Shown here piece after piece: positions 12,505 to 21,499 of a stretch of 64,000 nt of DNA. Both the position numbers and the translations under genes were made by a program. This DNA comes from Acanthopleura granulata (taxonomy: Eukaryota > Mollusca > Polyplacophora > Chitonida > Chitonidae), in assembly GCA_016165875.1 (NCBI GenBank), contig JABBOT010000004.1, positions 18,787,672-18,851,671 of the forward strand, read 5' to 3'. Within the stretch, counting starts at the first letter, position 1. Each line of letters opens with the position of its first letter. The notes under the pieces were generated by a model, which ran no database searches, was not told the DNA's origin, and was given only the letters and a program-made list of their open reading frames with translations.

Positions 12505-12700
12505 CAGTCTCCAGGGCCGTTCCTAGCACAGCTTTTCCCATGGTTTTGGCGATCGATATCAGAGTTCCTTGGAGAAGACTGCCCAAAGTATTCCCTAACC
12601 CACTGCCTCCTTGTATCGGAATGCCCCAAAACACAGAAAAATCACCAGCGCCAGTTTCGTTGCAGTAGTACGTGGTGTAAGGTCGATGTGTATCTGACAT
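12449..12700 (-). pseudogene. Polinton small structural-like protein, C-terminus lost
   Basis: From ATG at 12700 the protein reads MSDTHRPYTTYYCNETGAGD.., then a glycine-rich GIPIQGGSGLGNTLGSLL block and a K/A-rich stretch. This pattern (TYY.N..G, QxGxGLGxxLGxL) is one I know from small basic Polinton proteins thought to be virion components. The last 20 or so residues are simply the antisense of the polymerase fragment ending at 12504, so the natural C-terminus is gone and the reading frame runs on into foreign sequence. Confidence 0.6.
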
Positions 12701-12763
12701 CCTGAGAGATCGCGGGTTCAAATCCTGGGGTAGTCATCGTCAAATTGTTTGAATTGTTTTTAT

Positions 12764-13554
12764 TTATTTTTTTTTATCACTCGTTAAACAACAGGTAAAC
12801 TTCGCCGCTCTCGAAAATGAAGTGTTATAACACTTTGACACGCTCAAAGCGGACCGGCCTGTGTCGTCCCTAATATCTATTTCGATGGTTGAAAAATCCT
12901 TATTCAGCATAGGAATGTACTTGATTGGTGAAAAGGACTTGGTAACGTGATCTCCAGACGCTCCACGAACCGTTACCGCTGGAATTAGTGGGGCTAATGT
13001 ATCCCCTACACGAGGTTCGAGCACATCTGAATACACACAAGGGATGGGAACCATCCGATCCTTGCAATTGGAACCAAAGTTCATCAATTCCTTATCATTT
13101 GCTATCAGCGTGGTGTTCGAAGGGTTGAAACCAAAAATTTCCTGTAAACTCGGACTAAAGCCCACACGTTTGTATGATTTAAATTCCATTGTATACATTT
13201 AATGACCTTTATTATATCCAAACACAATATGGTTTACTATAGGAATAAGAGAAGGCTTAGTGCTAGCCATGAATAGCGCGTTGATGGCTGAGGTGAGGTC
13301 TTCGGGTGTCAGGTGCCTTTGGGTAGTACAACCCGGTCGTAACGAGTTCCTTCCCCGTACAACGTAAACCAGATCACGCCCGATCCGATATCAGGCCACA
13401 ATCATGGGTACTATGTGTCTACTAGGCTACATCCCCAATCGCCCGAGAGATGAATCGGTCCAGGTACTTGGATGATGTAATTTGTGAACGTGTTGTTTGG
13501 AAAATAGTCAAGCGAGCTATTGCTAGGTAAAGTCATGTAAAACATGCCGTTCAT
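12764..13554 (-). pseudogene. Polinton conserved structural-like protein, two pieces
   Basis: Piece 1 starts at ATG 13554 (a second ATG at 13545) and opens with FYMTLPSNSS..YFPNNT..Y, then a G-DW motif, before a TAG. Piece 2 is open from 13198 to 12764, with VYSDVLEPRVGDTLAPL, a PIKYIPML block and FSTIEIDIRDDTGR. Both halves match the beginning and middle of a roughly 300-residue protein that recurs in animal Polintons and is often left unnamed. Frame changes and stops separate them (about 13210-13440). A virion role is inferred from the company it keeps. Confidence 0.65.
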
Positions 13555-13602
13555 CTCACCTCTGGGAGTACAAGTAACTCTATTTTGTGGGAAACTGCGC
13601 TT

Positions 13603-14173
13603 TTAATAGGGAGAACACAGCGGCGGTTGAATGATTTTACGTCGGAACCGTGAACTAGTGCGAGGAGAGGCTTTGGTTAGGGTGGGAGCATGCTGCCGCT
13701 GCCGTCGTTGCCGTTCAATCTCCACTCCCTTGTCGAGGGGGGGGGGGGAGAGTTGAGGCCTTTGGTCTATGAGTCGAGGACATACCATCAATCTTATCTC
13801 CGAAGCCCATTTCTTCCCTCTCCTTTTCTTTCCTACTCACCTGTGCGAGTGTAGATCCTGCCGGTGAAGGTAGGAATAAAGGTACAGGTGAGGCTGCCTG
13901 AGGGGGTGCAGATGTAGCAAGTGAAGGCACAGGTAGGGTTGTGGGTGGCCTGGGCTGTATGAGACTTTGCTGATACTGATTTTGAAATGTCAAGTAACGT
14001 TGGAGGACTTGTTGATACTGATGAATTTTATCCTCATTTGACAATGTTTTGTTCTCTAACATGCTTCCCATATCACCATCTAACGGATGGAGTACTTTGA
14101 CAGTACACGGAACAAGGTAAGGCGAAATGCGGTGAACCAATTTATCCAACAAACGGGGCTCAACGGCGGCCAT
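13603..14173 (-). pseudogene. Polinton-type protein with C-homopolymer frameshift
   Basis: Starts at ATG 14173 (MAAVEPRLLDKL..). It has a helical EDKIHQYQQVLQRYLTFQNQY segment typical of a Polinton protein of unknown role, a long proline/serine linker, and then a basic tail (EIERQRRQRQ..). The frame changes at a run of 12 G on the plus strand (13737-13748, read as C on this strand). Upstream of it the frame ends in GSGD-stop; the other frame carries the arginine-rich tail to 13603. The homopolymer explains the break; a sequencing slip is an alternative. Confidence 0.55.
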
Positions 14174-14214
14174 TTTCTTCACGAGACATAACTCTTTCTT
14201 AACGACCACCCCTA

Positions 14215-14446
14215 AATAATCCACGTAAAACGCGATAGCAGGTAGGGCAAGCAAGAGGGGAAAAATCCGCCTTTCTGTGCCTTCTGAGCTGGTGTCAATG
14301 AATCCCCATTTAAAATGTTCTCAGTAATTCAATATACTGCGGGCAAATTCCGCACCCAATCCATGAAGAATTGTATCCTTGACCTGTGGGTGGGCCTTGA
14401 CCAGGAGTTTTAGCAAAGGTGCAACGCGGCGTAATCGGACTGACAT
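14215..14446 (-). pseudogene. Small basic Polinton protein, broken
   Basis: ATG at 14446 opens MSVRLRRVAPLLKLLVKAHP, with an in-frame TGA after about 41 codons near 14320. The downstream frame carries a hydrophobic ..PLLLALPAIAFYV segment to about 14215. A basic N-terminus with an LRRVxPLLKxLxKAxP pattern followed by a hydrophobic tail is familiar from short Polinton proteins placed next to the structural genes. It lies directly upstream of the gene at 13603-14173. Confidence 0.45.
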
Positions 14447-14498
14447 GGTTGATGTCTAATAACATACTGAAAAGGTGAGTGAAATGTCGGGGTTTTTT

Positions 14499-14890
14499 TT
14501 ATTGCATATGGCTGTGAACCTTATTCCCCTGAAAGTTCATTTTTTTTATGACTAGCATATTGATACACTGGACCTCATCGGGAAATATGTGCGTCCGTAA
14601 ACGGAGATTTTCGGGTGTAGTTTGGTTGAAATCGACAAGCAAATATCCATAAGGTTCGGATGTGGCATCTGCAAAAACCTCTTGCGCGTAATGATTTTTA
14701 CCTGGGGGCAATGATAGTGATTTGAGACGTATCTCTGGGATTTTTAAATACTACCAAATAGTGAGCGTTTAAGCTAATGGTCCTATGGTCTTTCCTTTGT
14801 TAAGCAGATTCTGCACGATCTCAGGGATGATGACATCCCTTGGTAAAGAGCACCGTTACACGTTCGTCCGATTCGCCCATCAGATCATCA
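14499..14890 (-). pseudogene. Polinton-type protein, C-terminal part
   Basis: The open part (14711-14499) has NHYAQEVF..SEPYGYLLVDF..RLRTHIFPDE, a pattern I associate with C-termini of a minus-strand Polinton protein. Upstream, to about 14890, the frame is interrupted. The function is unknown and the family assignment is from memory only. Confidence 0.4.
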
Positions 14891-14949
14891 ACCATCGCTA
14901 GAGTTCGCTCCCTGTTGTGGGACTAGGTGCTCCTGCTTGAAATTCAACG

Positions 14950-16010
14950 TTCGGCAAGGTAGGCTGCCATTCACCGTAACACAATACTACGGTGGCCCTA
15001 TCCATTTCACCAAGTAATATGTTTTGCCACCCTCCTTTTTGTTCTCTAATATAGTCTCCTCTTGATAGTACGTACAGGGTGTTGTCTTAACATGCTGTAG
15101 TTCTGTCTGGTAAAATGTCCCCACGAGTCGTTCTTCATTCAAATCCGCCAATGTATACACCACAGGTTCCCTGGTTTGACGCACTGCAACGCGAAAAATT
15201 TCTCGGCTTCAGTTAGGTAGGTAAGATTTCTCAGAAGTTCCCTTGACTGTCCTAATTCCAACGAGGTCTTCGAATTTATACTGATAAATCCTCCGACTGC
15301 ACCAGGACTGAATATAGCTATATAATACACCCCGGACTTGTTGATTGTCAATTGTCACGGTAATCGGAGGTCGGCGAATACTGCGGGGATAAGCCCGATT
15401 GTATCCCCGTATTACGGCAGGTGAAATATCCAGGTAACGCCGAGTGTTATTAGCGGTGAAATCTTTATACATACGGGCTTTAAACGCCCGATTAAACGGC
15501 TCGATGACCGACGCTTTCGTTTCATTAAAAATGTGGAAATAAAACACCCCATGCTTCTTTAGAAATGCCTGAAACGCCTGGTTCAAAAACCCTTTGCCTT
15601 TGTCTGTTTGCAAATATAATGGCTTTCGTCCAGACTTGAAAATCCCTTTAAACGCTTCAATAAGATTAGTACCTGTCTGGGTAGGAACGGGAACTACCGA
15701 GGCGAATTTGGAGAGAAACTCAATGCACGTAAGCAAATAGCGATTGGAATCATTGTACTTGGCTATTTGACCCATATGCACTAAGTCAGTTTGCCATTGA
15801 CTTTCTATCCCTCCTACTACAACTCCATTACGAGAGTAGTGTCGACGAGCTGGGTGATGAACCCTATACTTCTGCTCCGCTAACCAAGTCTTTACACGGT
15901 CACGTGACACAGGGACATCGTACTGACGTACTGCCTGTAATAAAGCACCTACCTCACTATGAACAGCACGGCTCTGGGGGTCATAATATAGCTGTTCTAA
16001 GATTTAGCGG
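14950..16010 (-). pseudogene. Polinton integrase (rve/DDE) with chromodomain
   Basis: Would join the element's ends to host DNA. The core ORF runs 15910-15209: an N-terminal VSRDRVKTWLAEQ helix region, HHPARRHYSRN, then the RNase H-fold core. The first Asp is in QWQTDLVHM, the second in LQTDKGKGF and the Glu in KASVIEPFNR, so all three catalytic positions remain. FTANNTRRYLD and the SH3-like tail to SEKSYLPN follow. A frame change leads into a chromodomain-like segment (15184-14987) with TYYQEETIL..GGKTYYLVKWIG, broken by a stop where the usual W-x-FNSW part is expected. Upstream, YYDPQSRAVHSEVGAL at 15985-15920 is the expected N-terminus, preceded by a stop. It is the best preserved gene of the element. 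Confidence 0.9.
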
Positions 16011-16101
16011 CAGTATCCAGAGATTTTTTTTCTTCTTTGCCTTAGTATGGAATCGAAGTCTCCTCCGTGGGCGGTGAGTCATAATGGATAGGTACGGTAT
16101 T

Positions 16102-16462
16102 TTATACCCATCTCACTAACCACCAACAGGTAGCAGCACAAGTGATACAGACAGCCAGAGATGTAAGCATCCAGGGCGTGAGAGATATTGGCTGTAGCTG
16201 GCGACTCGCTCTGTAAGACGAGGAGTTTCGGTATTTCTTCTGGTATTTACGAATCGGATTACGATTCTCTGGGCGGTCATAAACATCTTTTGGTGAATAC
16301 TGGGAGAATAGCACACCGTCCTTCCTTCACAGTGCGATCTTCAAACATAGACTCCATTACACGTTTAAGTGTTCTGAGATCAGTAACTGTACTGACCAGC
16401 TCTTTCCAACCTAAAAGCGTGGATGTCATTTTAGGAGTAATATCATGTCTGTAGTTGGCCAA
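16102..16462 (-). pseudogene. Small membrane-anchored ORF, frameshifted
   Basis: Two overlapping frames, 16462-16277 and 16314-16102, look like one protein split by a frame change near 16285. It has a charged N-terminal part (LGWKELVSTVTDLRTL..) and, at the C-terminus, one hydrophobic helix (LTSLAVCITCAATCWWLV). I do not recognise it. It sits between the integrase and a non-coding gap and is transcribed in the same direction. Confidence 0.35.
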
Positions 16463-16469
16463 ATATTAA

Positions 16470-17300
16470 TGAAAAGTTATATGGTACCACACGTTATATA
16501 TTATTGTTCTTCAAATGCTATAAAGCAAAAAGTTCCATCCTCGGCATGCCTATATATATATATATATATTTTATATACAAATCAAATACGAATCAACACC
16601 AGTCTTTAGCACGTGATAAATAATAATAAACATCAATCAGACCAACACCAATCAGAGCAAAATCAATCATCCGGGTAAACCGCTAAGCCATGAAACAAAC
16701 ACTGCGAAAAATACAATAAGAAGCACATAGTTTTCCAGGGTTTTTACTTGAACATTAAAAACACACTGGAAAATATTTATAATATTCAACCTTGACTGTG
16801 CAATATGCACAGATAGAGAAGACAAAAAAAAATCGCGAACTGGAACTATGAGGGGAAAAGTTTAGCAAAATATTTTTCACAGAATCTCAAACTTCAATAA
16901 ACCATCCGTCTAATGGCTCAGCTTTATTACACTCGCTGTTTCCACACGCCCTTTGTCCTGGTACCGATTGACTGATGACACAGATGTGTTGCCCAACTGG
17001 AAACCCGTACAATTGTCGAGACTGAGTATTCTTATATTTCCTCTACGACGTGAGTAGAATTAAAATCGCTTGAGGGTGAGGTCGGGACAGGTTGTCTGAA
17101 AATAAATAAATAAATAAATAAAAATAAATAAACATGTACATAATTCAGTACAATGCCACTTCACTTTCAACAACAGTACATATTATACCAGGAAATACTA
17201 GTCTGTAAATTAAATAAGCAAGTAGACATACATAGCTCAGCCAAATGAGTTAATTTGTTTTTAAAAATACTTACTTACACCTCTTCCTCATCTTCACCCC
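16470..17300. other. Non-coding gap inside the Polinton
   Basis: AT-rich, with a TA microsatellite (about 16551-16576) and an AAAT microsatellite (17100-17131). Capsid, protease or ATPase genes would be expected in a complete element, but none is visible here. Confidence 0.5.
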
Positions 17301-17309
17301 ATCGTCCTG

Positions 17310-17615
17310 TCAAACGCTGCAAGTACATTTTGCTGAAATCTGGGTTACGCTTCTGAGGGTTTCTGGGTTACTGAGACACAGCCAGACTTTATCTTCCGGC
17401 CATTCGGCATGTTTAGCCGCATTCTGAAAATCGATGATCACTTTAGATTCATCTGAACGCAATGCGGTCTGGTCAACAGTAATTTCACTCGCTACATCCA
17501 TATACTGCAAAGGTTCGAGGCACGGATGGCGACTTTGGCTGGGGTATTCAAAACGGAAGCCTTCACACTGCTCTTCCCTTAATTTACTAACAGGGGGAAT
17601 CATATGCTCCATCAT
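17310..17615 (-). CDS. Unknown Polinton-cargo ORF, 101 aa
   Basis: An open minus-strand frame starts at ATG 17615 (a second Met one codon later) and has protein-like composition (KLREEQCEGFRFEYP.., AEWPEDKVWLCLSNPE). There is no signal peptide or membrane helix. It follows the PC4-like gene by 12 bp in the same direction, so the two could be co-transcribed. I recognise no family. It is one of the few uninterrupted frames in the element. Confidence 0.45.
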   Translation of the reverse strand: MMEHMIPPVSKLREEQCEGFRFEYPSQSRHPCLEPLQYMDVASEITVDQTALRSDESKVIIDFQNAAKHAEWPEDKVWLCLSNPETLRSVTQISAKCTCSV

Positions 17616-17626
17616 TTTGCTCTACA

Positions 17627-18278
17627 TCAAATTATTAGAATGGTGTTCTCCGCGGCGGTGAGAGGAGTTGGAGGGGTTGGTGAAGTGGGAGATGTGTTGG
17701 CTGGCTGGGATACCGCTTCATCTGTTTTACCTAGCACTCCCCTTACACAATGACAGGCCTCGGTCAGGCGTTTCCATATGTCAACTCGAAAGGTGACACC
17801 GCCCTTTGTAGGATAATATCTTCCCTGCGGGGTGTATTGCATCCATTGTTTAATATTTGTGTAGCACCATCGCTCTCCGGTTTGTGGATTTTGACATCTT
17901 GAAAAACCGAGGAAAATGTCCCAACTCAGGCGAAACAGCAGTTCCGATGGTACGTAAATCTCATCTTCACTAGCTGGTATAGGGCCGGTTACTGTTCGGC
18001 GGGTTTGTGATTCAAAGGTGTTTTCAAACTCGCCCCAAGTATCCACTGGAATGGTGATACTGCGCTGAAAGGGCTGACCGACATACTGGAAGAAGGTGAT
18101 TTTATCTTCAGCGACTCGAATACGAAAGCGAAACTGTCTTCTTATCCGATAGGGGAAGTTTAATCCTCTTCTGAGGTACAAGCGGTGCATCCGTTGTCTC
18201 CTCCACTGCTAAAGGGGTTGTTGATGGCTGTTTACTTTTCGGCATAGAGAAAGTGATTCGGATAGTGCTAGTTGTCAT
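17627..18278 (-). pseudogene. PC4-like protein, probably two PC4-type units
   Basis: ATG at 18278 (MTTSTIRITFSMPKSK..) is followed by an in-frame TAG about 23 codons in. An open frame then runs from the Met at 18190 to 17627. The C-terminal half has YYPTKGGVTFRVDIWKRL, close to the PTKKGI-x-L-x(4)-W-xx-L signature of the PC4/p15 single-stranded DNA-binding fold. The N-terminal half (FRFRIRVAEDKITFFQYVGQ.., W-GEFE) has the same strand-strand-helix layout and may be a second unit. A Ser/Thr/Pro tail follows. DNA binding during replication or transcription of the element is inferred. The early TAG means this copy is either dead or starts at the internal Met. Confidence 0.5.
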
Positions 18279-18585
18279 TCTCAAATCCGCAGGTAAACTG
18301 ATAGCTGGGTCATGGAAACGACTTATATAGAGCTAGACTTCGTCAGAAACGAAATGTCATACAACAGCACGCTTTCGATTTTGGCATAAAGCCACAGAAT
18401 TTGGCATAGAGCCAGCGCGTAGAATGCTTCTCCCAACATCTGTCACAAGTCACTCATGCATTCCCTGATAGATGGCGCTGCAAAGGATTTCTCTTCGGTC
18501 CACAGTGACTGGTACATCCTAAAAATAACACAATCCGACCGATCTCTATATAAACACCAGACTTAAGCAGTCTCATCGCATTCAC

Positions 18586-18843
18586 TTACTCCATATCGAG
18601 ATGGATAATGCAGCCCTCGGAGTAGGGAGTCTCCGGACAAGAAAAAGCTTCCCAACGGCCCTTTTCCAGGCCAACCAATTCTTTTCCGGAAAGACTTTTA
18701 ATTCTGAGCACGATATATGTTTTATATATCTCCCGTTCAATTTCTGTGATTGTCAATTTGATGTATACCAAACCAAGATCAGCCCTCACATTCACCCTCG
18801 TCAATCCCAATGCTAGCAAAAACGCAGGGTTTGAAAAGTTCAT
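18586..18843 (-). CDS. Short ORF inside the right terminal repeat, 85 aa
   Basis: An open frame runs from ATG 18843 (MNFSNPAFLLALGL..) to a stop at 18586. Its centre (NVRADLGLVYIKLTITEIER..YIVLRIK..ELVGLEKGRWEAF) aligns without frame change to the plus-strand ORF at 7833-7994 in the left terminal repeat. It has a weakly hydrophobic start and a charged centre; I know no such family. A third copy (19900-19690) has frame changes, and the fourth (6770-6850) keeps an IVLRFWKALP..LDKGGWEGL version. The first 30 residues are not open in the left copy, so the true start is unsure. Confidence 0.4.
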   Translation of the reverse strand: MNFSNPAFLLALGLTRVNVRADLGLVYIKLTITEIEREIYKTYIVLRIKSLSGKELVGLEKGRWEAFSCPETPYSEGCIIHLDME

Positions 18844-19140
18844 AAGCGTGTTCACAGTATGACCAGTATCAACCACTCAGGGCGGCCGAATTTGTATTCA
18901 CTTCGGTTCGCACCTTTATAGTCTACATACACCAAGTTATACCCAAGTTTTTATATGGATATAAAACAGCACGCGTGTTTATAACTTTAATATTTTACTT
19001 CCATTCTGAAAAATTCTGTATATTATTAGCCTACATTGTTAAATATTAGTTTTATATGTAAATAGAAGCTGATATTTCACCCCGTATTCTTATTTTTCTG
19101 TACAAAAAGAGCCACTGATATAACTCCGATGAAAGCCCAC
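18645..19140 (-). repeat. Right inverted terminal repeat, block A
   Basis: Inverted copy of 7590-7995. It carries the same landmarks in reverse: AACGGCCCTTTTCCAGG, CTGAGCAC, CAAGATCAGCCCTCACATTC, GTCATACTGTGAACACGC (as complement), and TTCTGTACAAAAAGA at the outer end. Confidence 0.88.
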
Positions 19141-19689
19141 GCCTGTTTCTATATGTACATATGACCGTATGTATATTTTTTTAATACATAATCTTATAAC
19201 TATAAAGTCGAAAACACATCGCAGATACAGGGTTGAATAATTCCCGCCCTGCGTCTTGCGTCAGGTGATACTGCTTTTCCCTACTTGCCGCATTACTATA
19301 TTTTTATGTACGATGATCGATTTTTTCAGGTTAGCCCTCGTTAGCGCCCCTCTAAAAATAGTATAATCTACAAAAGCCGGCTGAAATGTATAACCCCCAA
19401 CCCCCTGCCCTATGCATTTCACATCACACCCACAGCTGAACTGTGGAGATGGACCACATCTTAAGATGAGCGAGAGATTACGCCGTGGCCTGTGTCACAT
19501 ATGAGCAGACACTCCATCGTTACACCAGCGGCAGCGTGCGCTATGCTGACATGGTCATCGCTAGGGGAAGGAAGGCGGCGGCCTGGGAGCTCCTTGTCAT
19601 CGCCGCCTGCAAGCTGGAGGAGTGTTCTACACCGGTCATCCTTCGTCCGACCCGGCGGTGAGTGAACAAGCCATGGCGGACACCTCCAA

Positions 19690-20300
19690 CAGCCATGATC
19701 AGGGCTAACCAATTCATTCCCGAAAGGACCCTTCAAATCTGAGCACAGTACCTGTTATTATGTATGTCTCTGTGATCCTCCGTTTTTGTGTATAACAGAC
19801 TAAGATCAGTCCTCACATTCATTCTTAATTTCTCGAACCAACACAATCCTTGTTTTTTTTTCACACACACAGGCACGATGAAAGTCCGTGCCTGCCTCTA
19901 TATGTACGTATGACCGTCTGTATCTCTCGATGGAGAACTTTTAATCTCAAGACAATACATCTCCAGATATGTCTTGTTAGTTTCATACACAGTTAAACAT
20001 AATAGGTGAAAAGCTACACTAGTAAAACACAGGGGTTAAAAGTTCATAAGTGTGTTCGCAGTACGACTGCCATCAACCAATCAGAACCGGGCAATTTGTT
20101 CTCACTTTGGTCCGCAAAGTCATAGTCTACATACATACAGTAAATTATACCTGTCTTTTCATGTGCATATAAAACAGTGCTTGTGTGTTTAGGCCTTCAA
20201 TATTTTACACCCATAGTGAAAAAATTATGTGTATTATGAGCCTATGTTTTCTAATTATTCAGTTTATACGTAACTAGAAGCTGATACTTCACGCTATTGT
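19690..20300 (-). repeat. Right terminal repeat, block B
   Basis: A second, more diverged unit in the same orientation as block A: CTGAGCACAG, TAAGATCAGTCCTCACATTC, GTTCATAAGTGTGTTCGCAG, ACCAATCAGAACCGG, TCACTTTGGTCCGCAAAG, TAGTCTACATACAT and GAAGCTGATACTTCAC all recur from block A. Together with blocks A and C it makes the right end a three-unit array. Confidence 0.85.
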
Positions 20301-20301
20301 C

Positions 20302-20627
20302 TTATATTTCTGTACAAAAAGAAACCACTGATAAAGCTCCAACAACTATACGAGCACTTTTTGCCATAATATAAACACGACACTCCCATTTTCACACACC
20401 TGTCTCTATACGCACGTATATGTTTTATTAATTTTTTTAATCTCATATCTACATATAATTTACAAGCCGATAACACGCTATAAAATCACAGGGCTTGAAA
20501 AATTCATAAGCCTGCCCACAGTATGACCGCTATTAACAAATCAGAGAAGCAGAATTTGGTTTCACTTTGGTCCGCACTGTCCGACTTTTCAAACGCTCCG
20601 ATTTGTATGAAAAGGCCGCGTCAAGCA
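20302..20627 (-). repeat. Right inverted terminal repeat, block C
   Basis: Inverted match to 7284-7625, from CTTATATTTCTGTACAAAAA at the inner end to TTTGTATGAAAAGGCC near the outer end. This pair gives the clearest outer limit of the element on the right. Confidence 0.9.
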
Positions 20628-20727
20628 CTCATTCCACAGACTGACTGATCGCCGTTATCACAAAACGATATGACTGGAAATCTCACAGCCAAGATGAACG
20701 ATCTGGAACCATTCATTCACACGGCAA

Positions 20728-21205
20728 ATGAGACCGAGACAGAGAGAAAAGAAAGAAGACTCAAAACGTGAATCAACTATAAACATAGCTCAAATGGCGC
20801 GGATACTAAGACTTCCAAGAGGGAGATTGACTCCAATTAGATACAACTATATCCCCGAACGCAATTTGGTGAATGACAATGGAGAATATGAAGCAGATGA
20901 AGAAAACGACCCCATGGAATGGCTTAAGAGAACCATCGACAAAGATCAAGAGAAAAAAACATGCCCTCATCATGGAGAAATAACCACTCAAATGATTATG
21001 AAGATGTGTAAATAATTTGCAACACAGTCAGCACCAAAAACGCCGCCACAACGATCGCATAATTTGCCTAACAAGACAGCCCAATAGCTGCTTATCACCA
21101 TGTCACCATGCTGTATTATGTGAAGACTGCGCAGACCATCCATCACTAACGAAATGCCCAGTATATCTATCGACGATTAGGCGGAAATTCACCATCTATA
21201 TCTAA
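20728..21205 (+). pseudogene. IAP-type RING finger fragment, degraded
   Basis: The first frame (20728-21015) is charged and shows no BIR repeat. A +1 frame change leads into the second part, ending at 21205. There ICLTRQPNSCLSPCHHAVLC and EDCADHPSLTKCPVYLSTIR follow the C3HC4 RING layout at the C-terminus of inhibitor-of-apoptosis E3 ligases, including the final TIRRKFTIYI tail. Two zinc ligands are lost: the first Cys of the first pair is Arg (CGC) and the last Cys of CPxC is Tyr (TAT), each explained by a single base change. It lies 100 bp outside the last terminal repeat block. It could be element cargo or a host gene fragment. RING/IAP genes are also known in some large DNA viruses of molluscs, but nothing here proves that source. 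Confidence 0.6.
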
Positions 21206-21265
21206 AGAAGAAGAAGAAATGTCTTTGTTGTGGATTTCTTTCCTTCTCCTCTGTCTCTTCCCCTG

Positions 21266-21482
21266 GACATTAATGTCGTGAATTCGTAGTGTGAGCTTCT
21301 TACAGGGTCATGTCTACGCTGGTTTAATATTTCATACTCCAAGCCTGGAAGGAAATTAATCTCCTTTCTCCTCCTCATCTTCTCCACCGTCAGCACTCTG
21401 CCCTGCGGACATGCAATGTTGTGAATTTTTAGCGGGAGCTTCTTACCGGGTCGTGTCTACGCCGGTTCGGTATATACTCCTT
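21266..21482 (+). repeat. Two-copy direct repeat, about 142 bp period
   Basis: GGACATTAATGTCGTGAATT..GAGCTTCTTACAGGGTCATG at 21265 on recurs at 21407 on as GGACATGCAATGTTGTGAAT..GAGCTTCTTACCGGGTCGTG. It lies immediately downstream of the RING fragment. Confidence 0.75.
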
Positions 21483-21499
21483 CCTTTTGTTATGTAAGA

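Larger units (their letters stand above)
6740..20630. mobile_element. Decayed Polinton/Maverick element
   Basis: About 13.9 kb bounded by long inverted repeats (left 6740-7995, right 18640-20627). Between them are pieces recognisable as Polinton: protein-primed family B DNA polymerase on the plus strand, and on the minus strand a DDE integrase with chromodomain and several small structural-like proteins. I do not see the FtsK/HerA-like packaging ATPase, the adenain-like protease or the major capsid protein, so the copy is deleted as well as frameshifted. Nearly every gene has stops or frame changes, so it is a dead copy. The exact ends and target duplication could not be fixed by eye. The call rests on the combination of polymerase, integrase and gene order known for the family. 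Confidence 0.88.

Noticed and set aside
12655..12735. tRNA-like segment with a perfect anticodon-like stem (GATGT/ACATC) and GGGTTCAAATCC box
   Set aside because: No matching acceptor stem, poor D arm and a too long variable region. The stem overlaps the start codon region of a minus-strand Polinton protein.
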